This document shows positions 53,041-60,174 of a DNA stretch of 60,174 nt, one piece after another (positions within the stretch are counted from its first letter, which is position 1; every line of letters starts with the position of its first letter). Both the position numbers and the translations under genes were made by a program. The notes beneath the pieces were generated by a model. That model searched no databases. It was not told the DNA's origin and saw only the letters and a program-made list of their open reading frames with translations. Source of the DNA: JBHIKY01 sp042139015 (GTDB lineage: Bacteria > Bacillota > Bacilli > Bacillales > Marinococcaceae); NCBI RefSeq assembly GCF_042139015.1, contig NZ_JBHIKY010000023.1, positions 1 through 60,174 of the forward strand. Direction: 5' to 3'.

Positions 53041-53457
53041 TTAAATTGGCGGTGTGTCATATGGTTTCTTTTCTGCATCCGTGCCCCTCAGCATATGCTG
53101 AATTTTTTCTACGACCTGAGGAGTTAATTCCATTAGTTTTTCTACGATATGAGTATTTTCATCGAGATGAACCATTTTCACGCCGCTGCCGTTCACTATG
53201 AGAAATGCGATTGGAGTGATGGAAACACCGCCCCCGCTTCCGCCTCCGAAGGGATGCTCTTCACCCGGAGATGTTTCTCCTTTTTTCAAAAATTCGCTTC
53301 CGCCGGCCGCAAAGCCGAAGCCGACTCTTGATACCGGGATGATCACGCTGCCATCCGGTGTTTCAACCGGGTCGCCGACGATCGTATTTACATCCACCAT
53401 GGCTTTGAGGTTTTCCATCGCCGTCTTCATTAATCCCTGAATTGGATGGTCTGTCAT
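53041..53457 (-). CDS. ytfJ: Sporulation protein YtfJ (GerW family)
   Basis: 138 aa. Conserved GerW core GSVIIPVSRVGFGFAAGGSEF... and GGGSGGGVSITPIAFLIV. GerW is needed for spore germination responses in B. subtilis (known); mechanism unknown. ATG overlaps the ytfI stop by one base (TGATG), so the pair is coupled. GGAGG SD. Confidence 0.93.
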   Translation of the reverse strand: MTDHPIQGLMKTAMENLKAMVDVNTIVGDPVETPDGSVIIPVSRVGFGFAAGGSEFLKKGETSPGEEHPFGGGSGGGVSITPIAFLIVNGSGVKMVHLDENTHIVEKLMELTPQVVEKIQHMLRGTDAEKKPYDTPPI

Positions 53458-54137
53458 CAGGATGCCTCCTTACTGTGATTGTCTGGCATTGATTGGCGCA
53501 ATAGCTTGATAATATTTCCATTCATATGTCTTAGCAATCGAATTCCAGCATGGATAGCTTGCCCGAGACGAAAGCTAATTATACAGGAAAACAGCATCTC
53601 CAGTCCTTTGTTTTGAAATTCAGGCTGCACGGAGAATTCAGGCTTGCATGTCAGGTCTAGAATCTTGGAGGCTGTGGCTGCCACTGACATTTTCAGTGTC
53701 CAGATAACCCCGGCAGCCATTCCCGTGAGTGCCGCATCGGAGAGCCCGTACCTCGTATGCCACCTCATTTCGCGGACCTTTACTTTTTCTAAAAAGGATC
53801 TTACTGTCGGCAGGGCATTTTGAATGTGCTGCAGCCACATTTTCATGGTTTTCATTTGCTGCTTTATTTCTTCCGGTGTTTCTTCCACTGTCTTCTCCTC
53901 CGGCCCGGAGACAGAGGATGAAGTCTTTTCCTTAACGATAACGGAGGAAGTCTCTTCATCAATTTCAAGCATCGGAATGGTAATGTTTTTCTTAAAGATG
54001 TGCCATAGCGTGATCTTTACAGCCAGATCCTGATTCTTCTCCTGATAGGTAAAGAAAACCTGCACACGGACAGGTGTTAAAAATAGTATAAGAAGTACGA
54101 AAAAAATGATGATTGCTGTAATGACTATCCAGTTCAT
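53457..54137 (-). CDS. ytfI: DUF2953 membrane protein YtfI
   Basis: 226 aa. N-terminal TM (WIVITAIIIFFVLLILFL), a middle acidic/variable region, then a helical domain with WHTRYGLSDAALTGMAAGVIW, a DUF2953 feature, and FSCIISFRLGQAIHAG. Sporulation association is inferred from pairing with ytfJ. GAGGA SD. Confidence 0.87.
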   Translation of the reverse strand: MNWIVITAIIIFFVLLILFLTPVRVQVFFTYQEKNQDLAVKITLWHIFKKNITIPMLEIDEETSSVIVKEKTSSSVSGPEEKTVEETPEEIKQQMKTMKMWLQHIQNALPTVRSFLEKVKVREMRWHTRYGLSDAALTGMAAGVIWTLKMSVAATASKILDLTCKPEFSVQPEFQNKGLEMLFSCIISFRLGQAIHAGIRLLRHMNGNIIKLLRQSMPDNHSKEAS

Positions 54138-54218
54138 ATGTACCGCTTCCTCATATTAGCTTTTATACAATGGACGCTCCTTTTCAGTATATCCACCTCT
54201 GACCAACACCAAACGAAA

Positions 54219-54245
54219 AACCGGAGAGGAAACCCCTCTCCGGTT
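54219..54245 (-). terminator. Terminator of the amidohydrolase-sppA-RDD operon
   Basis: AACCGGAGAGG / CCTCTCCGGTT, perfect 11-bp stem; minus tail TTTTTCG; 4 bases after the RDD gene stop. Confidence 0.9.
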
Positions 54246-54248
54246 AAA

Positions 54249-54821
54249 TTATTTTGATGAATGAATAACACGCGTATCAGCAAATATATCGTGTATCCCT
54301 TGTTTTTGATCTGTAAAGCCGACCACCACGTACAAAATGTTAGTAACAATAAGGCTGCGGTAAATAAACCGGCCAACCACTTCGCGGAACAGTAAATCTG
54401 TCCAGCGCAGCGGAAGGGCATCCTTCCTTACGACTTTTAAACCGAGCAGCATTTTCCCCAATGTCTGACCAAAAAACTTTGTCATAAGCACAAAATAAAC
54501 GTAGGCAGCAATCGATCCTGTAATCCCCTGCACTGTAAGTATCCCGGCAACCGAAATTGGACCGTCCGTGAGAAATAAAAATGGTGCTGTTAATAGACCG
54601 TTTACACTGAAGACGACAATCAGATCAATAATGTAAGCCCAAAACCGCATCCAAAAACCTGCGTAGCGGATTTCCTGATATCCTTCAGCCACTGCGGTGC
54701 CTGAAGCAGATGATGCTATAGGTTCCTTAGAAGGCTCGACGTCGCTCCGCTCTTCGCCAGGGTAATCATTTCGGGATGCTTCTACTTGTTCATTCTTACC
54801 TTCTTCATCCTTAAAATCCAC
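54249..54821 (-). CDS. yteJ: RDD family membrane protein (YteJ)
   Basis: 190 aa: acidic, low-complexity first 45 residues, then the RDD domain with RFWAYIIDLIVVFSVNG and two further hydrophobic helices, and KMLLGLKVVRKDALPLRW. Function unknown; RDD proteins are proposed transporters or modulators. GTG start behind AGGAGGTG. 11 bases after sppA, the same pair as in B. subtilis. Confidence 0.88.
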   Translation of the reverse strand: MDFKDEEGKNEQVEASRNDYPGEERSDVEPSKEPIASSASGTAVAEGYQEIRYAGFWMRFWAYIIDLIVVFSVNGLLTAPFLFLTDGPISVAGILTVQGITGSIAAYVYFVLMTKFFGQTLGKMLLGLKVVRKDALPLRWTDLLFREVVGRFIYRSLIVTNILYVVVGFTDQKQGIHDIFADTRVIHSSK

Positions 54822-54832
54822 AACAACACCTC

Positions 54833-55834
54833 CTAATCTCGATAAAGATACATGGCTCTCGGAGAATCAGATTCCATGAGAAGCTCTTTCAGCCCCAGCA
54901 ATTCCGAATCTTTCACTATAAGACTTTTTGCAGACGTCCCTAAAAACTGATTGAAACTAAAGCTGGCGTTATATTGAACGACTGGTGCATCCCCCAGGTC
55001 TTCGTCTTTCTTCATGAATGCAATCGTATCCTCAATGCTGCCGAGATCGTCGACAAGATCGATTTCCTGGGCCTGTGTTCCGGTATAAACCCGTCCATCG
55101 CCAATATCACGGACATTTTCTTCTGACATATCTCGTCCTTCAGCAATCACATTGACAAAATCCCCGTACATCTCATCAACGATAGACTGAAGAATTTCCT
55201 CGTCTTCCTCTGTCATATCACGCGATCCGGACATGATGTCTTTAAATTCTCCACTTTTAATCGTATTGAATTCAAGTCCAAGCTCCTCAGCAAGCTCAGC
55301 ATAATTTACACTTTCCATGATAACCCCGATAGAACCAGTAATTGTAGCCGGATGAGCGACAATACGATCCGCCGGAGTGGAAACGTAATAACCTCCGGAA
55401 GCTGCCGTGTTCCCCATTGATATGTAGACAGGCTTTTCCGTTTCCTCTTTTATTGTTTGAATGGCATCATGAATTTCTGCACTTTCTACAACTCCCCCGC
55501 CTGGTGTGTTGACGCGAAGAATGATTCCTCCAATATCTGAACGCTCACCGGAACGCTTCAGCATTTGAAGAAACTGCCTGTGGTTATACGATCCGGAACT
55601 CATAAAACCTGATGTATCTCCGGTATCCTGAATCACTCCTTCTAAGTTAAGTACCGCGATTTTTTCAGCACCGCTTCCTTCTTCCATGACCTGTTCTTCT
55701 ATGCCATCCTCATTTGCTGAAGGCAGCAGACCCTCAAAGTTAGTTGCAGCAACATTTGCAACAACCTGGAATCCGACTGAGATAATCAGCAGCAGCCCAG
55801 CGATTCCTAAAGCAATCCATCTCTTTGCATTCAT
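54833..55834 (-). CDS. sppA: Signal peptide peptidase SppA
   Basis: 333 aa, membrane-anchored (TM about 7-29), serving as a Ser/Lys protease that degrades signal peptides and related peptides. S146 in GNTAASGGYYVS is the nucleophile; K198 in SGEFKDIMSGSRDM is the general base. GGAGAG SD. 2 bases after the amidohydrolase start codon boundary, so likely one operon. Confidence 0.94.
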   Translation of the reverse strand: MNAKRWIALGIAGLLLIISVGFQVVANVAATNFEGLLPSANEDGIEEQVMEEGSGAEKIAVLNLEGVIQDTGDTSGFMSSGSYNHRQFLQMLKRSGERSDIGGIILRVNTPGGGVVESAEIHDAIQTIKEETEKPVYISMGNTAASGGYYVSTPADRIVAHPATITGSIGVIMESVNYAELAEELGLEFNTIKSGEFKDIMSGSRDMTEEDEEILQSIVDEMYGDFVNVIAEGRDMSEENVRDIGDGRVYTGTQAQEIDLVDDLGSIEDTIAFMKKDEDLGDAPVVQYNASFSFNQFLGTSAKSLIVKDSELLGLKELLMESDSPRAMYLYRD

Positions 55835-55836
55835 AG

Positions 55837-57438
55837 TTACTCTCCTTTACTGCCATTATGGTATTGATACTCTCCGTCAATAATTGTTCCGAGAACTTTC
55901 GCCTCTAATATCTGCTCCGGTTCTGTCTGTAAAATATCCCGGTCCAGCAGCGTAAAGTCAGCCCGAAATCCACGGCGGATCTGCCCTGACTCGTTTTCAG
56001 AACTGACTGCTTTGGCACTGCCGGTTGTATACAGAGAGACCGCTTCAAAAGCACTGAGCTTTTGTTCAGGTATATAACCTCCATGATCGGCACCGGACTC
56101 TCTTCTAGTTATAGCTGCATAGATACCAATTAACGGATCCACCGGTTCAATCGGCGCGTCTGAACTTCCGGCACAAATAACATCGTTATCCAGCAGAGTT
56201 TTCCACGCAAATGAATAGGCAAGCCGTTCATTTCCAAGCCGTTCTTCTACCCATGGAAAATCAGACAGAACAAACCCAGGCTGCAGATCAAGAATGACAT
56301 TTAGACGGCGTAGTCTTTCTAGAAGATCCGGCCGGGCGATCTGGACATGAATAAATCGATCTCTTGTATGCGGAGGCGGGGGGTGAGCCTCCACTGCAGC
56401 AATTGCGTATTCAAGTGCAAGATCTCCTATCACATGGACAGCGACAGGCATTTGTCTTTCCCTGGCTTTTTTTACAAGAGAGACAAGTTCAGCCTTTGAA
56501 TGAATAGCAACGCCGGATGTCTCAGGAGCATCATTATAAGGATGACTCAAAAGCGCCGTTCTCCCTCCAAGAGCACCGTCAGCAAAAATTTTCATCGCCC
56601 CGAAGGAAACATAATCATCCACTTTGCCATACGTATAGCCAAGGCGGTGCATGTCATCAACGACCTCATGATGAACAAGCAGATTTACCCTGAATTTTTT
56701 GCGTTCCGGTCCTATTACTTCCTGAAAGGTACGAAACGTTCTTTGAAATCCTCCATAATAGTTGAGATCCTCTGTATGGCCTCCTGTCAGGCCTTTTTCG
56801 AGCATACGCTCTACCGCAGTAGAAAGTGCAAGCTGAAGCTCACTGTCCTGAACAGGGGGCTGGACATCCCGGACAAGGTCCGCCGCCCGGTCCAGCAGAT
56901 AACCGGTTGCTCTGCCATTTCGATCCCGGACAATTACACCGCCGGGGGGATCCGGTGTATCATCGCTGATACCCGCCCGTTCAAGGGCATTCGTGTTAGC
57001 CAGCGCCGCATGGCGGCAGATTCTTGTCAGCAGAAGCGGGCTTTCCGGTGCTATTTCATCCAGCTCGGTCCGATGAAATATCTTTCTGTCCGGAAAATTG
57101 TTCTCATTCCATCCATCGCCAATCAGCCACTCACCGGACTTTGTCTGTCTTGTTCGTTCTTCTAACAATCGTTTCATTTCCGCAGATGAGGTCACTTCCG
57201 ACAAATCAAGACGAAGCATCGTTTCTCCAAGCCCAATCATATGTAAATGGCTGTCTGTAAACCCCGGGAACAAAACGCCTCCGTCTAGATCCTCCAGGCG
57301 GTCTATCTGATCGTGTTCTTTAAGATCCTTCAGCTTCCCTGCAGCTTTGATCCAGCCGTTATCTGTGATTATGGCTTCGACCGTCTCATCTTTCTCAGTC
57401 ATCGTATATATAAGCCCGTTGTACCATAAAGTCGCCAC
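55837..57438 (-). CDS. Amidohydrolase (YtcJ-like, Amidohydro_3)
   Basis: A 533-aa cytosolic metal-dependent hydrolase of the imidazolonepropionase/exoenzyme-type superfamily. Metal-site GFTDSHLHMIGLGE at about 58-71, VAVHVIGDLALEYA, CAGSSDAPIEPVDP near the end. Substrate unknown. GTG start behind GGAGGTA. It reads into sppA; B. subtilis has no equivalent between sppA and thiI that I recall. Confidence 0.85.
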   Translation of the reverse strand: MATLWYNGLIYTMTEKDETVEAIITDNGWIKAAGKLKDLKEHDQIDRLEDLDGGVLFPGFTDSHLHMIGLGETMLRLDLSEVTSSAEMKRLLEERTRQTKSGEWLIGDGWNENNFPDRKIFHRTELDEIAPESPLLLTRICRHAALANTNALERAGISDDTPDPPGGVIVRDRNGRATGYLLDRAADLVRDVQPPVQDSELQLALSTAVERMLEKGLTGGHTEDLNYYGGFQRTFRTFQEVIGPERKKFRVNLLVHHEVVDDMHRLGYTYGKVDDYVSFGAMKIFADGALGGRTALLSHPYNDAPETSGVAIHSKAELVSLVKKARERQMPVAVHVIGDLALEYAIAAVEAHPPPPHTRDRFIHVQIARPDLLERLRRLNVILDLQPGFVLSDFPWVEERLGNERLAYSFAWKTLLDNDVICAGSSDAPIEPVDPLIGIYAAITRRESGADHGGYIPEQKLSAFEAVSLYTTGSAKAVSSENESGQIRRGFRADFTLLDRDILQTEPEQILEAKVLGTIIDGEYQYHNGSKGE

Positions 57439-57496
57439 GACGTTACCTCCGCCCTTCTTTAGTCACTACGAATTTAGTTCCCTTTCGTTTCAAAAA

Positions 57497-58708
57497 TTAA
57501 AGCAGATCATCCATTTCTTTTTCATTTTTGTTCGACCCATCCAGTGTTACCATTTCAATATTTTGTAATGCCTCTTCGATAAATGGCTCAAAATCAAAAG
57601 CTTTTTCAAAACGAGATGCTTTTTCACGAGTTGGTTTTGTTACTGATTCAGGCGGCAGAAAAACCGTGCAGCAGTCATCATAAGGCAGAATCGATATCGG
57701 ATATGTTCCGATTTTTTCCGCTATATCAATTACTTCGAGTTTGTCCATTGTGACGAGCGGACGAAGTATGGGACAGGTAGTAACTTCGTTTATCGCATGC
57801 ATGCTCTCGAGTGTCTGTGAGGCGACCTGACCGAGACTTTCTCCGTTCACAATGGCCTTGGCCCTGCGCTCAGCAGTTAAACGATCAGTAATCCGCAGCA
57901 TCATTCTCCGCATAATGGTCATCGTATAATTTGAATGAATGTTTTCATGAATAGCTTTCTGCAGGTTTGTAAAAGGAACAATATGCAGCCGCACCGGCCC
58001 TCCAAAGGCTGTCAGCAGATTAGCAAGATCTTCAACCTTTTTCCTTGCTCTTTCATTCGTATAGGGAGGACTGTGAAAATGAACAGCTTCTACCGTAGCA
58101 CCGCGTTTCATCGTGAGATAGCCCGCTACCGGGCTGTCAATTCCTCCTGACAGCATCAGCATGACTTTCGCAGAAGTACCAACGGGAAGGCCTCCCGCTC
58201 CTTCCACACGGCCGCAGCTGATATATGTACCCTGCTCACGCACCTCCACACTCACTTCCACATCCGGTTGATGAACATCTACTGTGACGTTTTCGGTGTT
58301 TTTTAAAATGTGGGTACCTATGAGCGGGTTCAGGTCCCGTGTAGATATCGGAAAGTCTTTATAAGCACGTCTTGATTCAATTTTAAATGTGCTCTTTTTT
58401 CCTTCATGCTGTAAAAAAGCCTGAAGCGCGGTCTCTTTTATACTTTCTTCATTATTTTCTGCCTTCATGGCGAGACTAAAGGATGAAATACCAAAGACAT
58501 TTTTTAATTTTTCAATGATCGGTGATTCTTGTTCCCCGTGAAGTTCAACCATAATACGTCCGTAGGTACGCTTTATTTTTACAGAAGGATGCTCCTTCAG
58601 GGCGTGCCGCACGTTTTCCTTTAATTTTTTTTCAAACTCATTTCGGTTTCTCCCTTTCAAGGCAAGCTCGCCGAATCTCACGAGAAGATGATCATATTTT
58701 ATTTCCAT
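57497..58708 (-). CDS. thiI: tRNA 4-thiouridine synthase ThiI
   Basis: 403 aa. THUMP domain (about 60-165), PP-loop LSGGIDSPVAGYL at about 185-197. It transfers sulfur to U8 of tRNA. It lacks the C-terminal rhodanese domain of E. coli ThiI (length 403), as in Bacillus. Overlaps the upstream cysteine desulfurase gene by 17 bases, its dedicated sulfur donor in B. subtilis (NifZ, known). Confidence 0.95.
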   Translation of the reverse strand: MEIKYDHLLVRFGELALKGRNRNEFEKKLKENVRHALKEHPSVKIKRTYGRIMVELHGEQESPIIEKLKNVFGISSFSLAMKAENNEESIKETALQAFLQHEGKKSTFKIESRRAYKDFPISTRDLNPLIGTHILKNTENVTVDVHQPDVEVSVEVREQGTYISCGRVEGAGGLPVGTSAKVMLMLSGGIDSPVAGYLTMKRGATVEAVHFHSPPYTNERARKKVEDLANLLTAFGGPVRLHIVPFTNLQKAIHENIHSNYTMTIMRRMMLRITDRLTAERRAKAIVNGESLGQVASQTLESMHAINEVTTCPILRPLVTMDKLEVIDIAEKIGTYPISILPYDDCCTVFLPPESVTKPTREKASRFEKAFDFEPFIEEALQNIEMVTLDGSNKNEKEMDDLL

Positions 58709-59858
58709 GCTTGTTCGCTCCCATAACCTTTCTTAAATCAGGTACTATTTCTTTTAAAGCCTCTGTAAATCGCTGCATTTCATCGCGGCTCGTATCATAA
58801 GTCATACTGATTCTGATGGAGCTTTCGGCAAGCTCAGGTTCGCATCCTGCCGCAGTCAGCACCGGACTCGGTTCATTCAGCTTAGATGAACAGGCAGATT
58901 TCGTCGCAGCATACATTTCTTTTTTGGCTAAAGCTTGAATAACCACTTCCGGCTTCACTCCTGGAATTGAAAAATTTATAATGTGAGGGGCTGAACCGTC
59001 AGCAGGTGTATTCATCTTAACACCTTCGATTGTCTCGAGCTGATTCATTCCTTCTTCTTTTAATTGTTCCATCGTTTGAATGTCTTGTTTATAACGCTCC
59101 GCTGCCATGCGCAGCGCCTTTGCCATTGAAGCAGCACCCGCGGCATTTTCCGTCCCCGGTCGTGTGCCATCTTCCTGCAGGCCGCCGTGAAATAATGGAG
59201 AAAGCTTTATTCCTTTTCTTCTGTATAAAACTCCCATTCCCTTCAACCCATGAAATTTATGGGCTGATATTGTAAATAGATCGGGGCGTGCCCGGACCGG
59301 AGAAAATGGAACCTTTGCCACTCCCTGTACATGGTCGCTGTGAAAGATCACCTTAGGATATTTTCTCAGACGCTCTGCGATCTCTTCAACCGGTTGAATC
59401 GTGCCGATTTCGCTGTTGACATGAACCACAGAAACGAGTGTCGTATCAGGCCGGAGAGCTTTTTCCACCTCAGCCGGGTCGACGCGCCCGTTCCGGTCAA
59501 CTGGCACCGTTGTGACGTCAAAGCCTTCCTTTTCAAGATGGCGGAAAACATTCTCTACAGATGGATGTTCAACAGCCGTCGTAATTAAATGTCTGCCTCT
59601 ATTTTTCAACTGGAAGGCTGTTCCCTGAATGGCTAAATTGTTGCCTTCCGTGCCTCCACTTGTGAACAAAATTTCTTCCGGTGCCACATGCAGCAGTGAA
59701 GCGATAGATTCACGTGCTTTGCTCAGCAGTGTCTCTGCAGCGCTTCCTTCACTGTGGAGAGAGGACGGGTTGCCGAAATACTGCTCAGCCGCTTGAACAT
59801 AGGACGTCAGAACCTCTGGCCAAGGGCGGGTGGTGGCGCTATTATCAAGGTATATCAT
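58692..59858 (-). CDS. nifZ: Cysteine desulfurase (NifZ/IscS-like, partner of ThiI)
   Basis: 388 aa, PLP-dependent, class V. PLP lysine K201 in TISAHKFHGLKG; active cysteine C323 in ATKSACSSKLNEP; N-terminal IYLDNSATT. Position directly before thiI indicates the tRNA-thiolation desulfurase rather than the general SufS/IscS. SD AAAGGG. Upstream 59859-59980 shows only a CCTGG-N5-CCAGG inverted repeat (59891-59905). Confidence 0.94.
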   Translation of the reverse strand: MIYLDNSATTRPWPEVLTSYVQAAEQYFGNPSSLHSEGSAAETLLSKARESIASLLHVAPEEILFTSGGTEGNNLAIQGTAFQLKNRGRHLITTAVEHPSVENVFRHLEKEGFDVTTVPVDRNGRVDPAEVEKALRPDTTLVSVVHVNSEIGTIQPVEEIAERLRKYPKVIFHSDHVQGVAKVPFSPVRARPDLFTISAHKFHGLKGMGVLYRRKGIKLSPLFHGGLQEDGTRPGTENAAGAASMAKALRMAAERYKQDIQTMEQLKEEGMNQLETIEGVKMNTPADGSAPHIINFSIPGVKPEVVIQALAKKEMYAATKSACSSKLNEPSPVLTAAGCEPELAESSIRISMTYDTSRDEMQRFTEALKEIVPDLRKVMGANKHGNKI

Positions 59859-59981
59859 AATAAATATCCCTTTCTGTGTACGTTACTTTTCCTGGGCATG
59901 CCAGGCAACAATCCATATTAACATATTTTCCATACTCCGGGAAAGACGGGGTCGGCTATCCACTCTGGAATACGGGTATAG

Positions 59982-60005
59982 AAAAACTTGGCCATTCGCC
60001 AGGTT
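59982..60005 (-). terminator. Terminator of a minus-strand gene beyond the window
   Basis: AACTTGGC / GCCAGGTT stem (one G-U) with minus-strand tail TTTTTCTAT; very similar to the mqnC terminator at 357-386. No plus-strand gene precedes it. Confidence 0.6.
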
Positions 60006-60115
60006 CAGATGGCAATAGCCTCAGCAACAACCAGTTCTGCGGACACTGTGCTGTTAGTATGATTGGTAGACACCTCTATAACGGAATGGCATCATCATAC
60101 CAAGGAGGGGTTCAC

Positions 60116-60174
60116 ATGGGTGAACAACGGCAACGTTATAGTGAAAAATTCAAAAAAGAAACGGTTCGATTTGT
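60116..60174 (+). CDS. IS3-family transposase OrfA, N-terminus (partial)
   Basis: The first 19 residues, MGEQRQRYSEKFKKETVRF, match the start of IS3-type OrfA (HTH_Tnp_1: RRYSxEFKxEIVRL pattern). SD AAGGAGGGG precedes ATG 60116. The left inverted end is probably the TGATTGGTAGACACC region from about 60059. The gene runs off the window. It separates the desulfurase from ezrA, which is upstream in B. subtilis. Confidence 0.75.
   Translation, partial: MGEQRQRYSEKFKKETVRF

Overview
This is a chromosomal segment of a low-to-mid GC Bacillaceae bacterium. The gene order is the B. subtilis block from dnaB/dnaI to nifZ/thiI, with a handful of insertions. Proteins and start sites are Bacillus-type: strong AGGAGG Shine-Dalgarno (SD) sites and frequent GTG/TTG starts. 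The Asp/Glu-rich secreted protease, hflKC and the Lon-like protease point to a halotolerant or alkaliphilic relative of B. halodurans / Alkalicoccus rather than B. subtilis itself; this assignment is inference. I saw no rRNA or tRNA genes and no CRISPR array. Nearly all genes lie on the minus strand, so operons read from high to low coordinates.

Layout, left to right. 1-357: gene-free, with a possible IS end and copies of a dispersed repeat. 418-5088: mqnC (futalosine menaquinone pathway), primosome genes dnaI-dnaB, nrdR and speD. 5674-11634: gapB, coaE, ytaF, mutM, polA. 11926-16828: hflK-hflC and the phosphate two-component pair phoP-phoR(pnpS). 17134-19578: a plus-strand secreted subtilisin inserted between phoP and mdh. 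19626-23095: the TCA operon citZ-icd-mdh. 23427-31320: ytwI, fxsA, pfkA/pyk, accD-accA and malic enzyme, so central carbon metabolism is contiguous. 31462-39904: dnaE, plus-strand sporulation genes ytrH-ytrI, a small orphan gene, nrnA, ytpI, ytoI and a metal-dependent hydrolase. 40007-43088: ald, a secreted hypothetical protein, an SDR reductase and a universal-stress protein. 43188-43730: a non-coding nested tandem repeat. 43801-46382: argG-argH. 46725-50845: a 110-aa hypothetical gene, a Lon-like protease and ackA. 50954-55834: ytxK, a newly proposed 49-aa gene, tpx, ytfI-ytfJ, an RDD protein and sppA. 55837-59858: amidohydrolase, thiI and the cysteine desulfurase. The window ends inside an IS3-type transposase gene.

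The genes are mostly housekeeping. gapB, malic enzyme, pyk/pfkA, citZ-icd-mdh, acc and ackA make up the glycolysis/gluconeogenesis/TCA/overflow node. Several have promoters I can read directly, including CcpN-like boxes at gapB, a cre-like palindrome at ytoI and ARG-like boxes at argG.

The most unusual structure is the 43188-43730 array between the terminators of uspA and argH. A TTTCCAC heptamer recurs at a 20-bp pitch (two helical turns). Eleven such monomers form a 224-bp higher-order unit present twice plus the start of a third copy. The unit length is not a multiple of 3, so it is not coding. Other items worth checking are an 81%-identical 69-bp dispersed repeat (at the left edge and between pfkA and pyk), a probable CTG start in ytoI and an unannotated 49-aa membrane-type gene.
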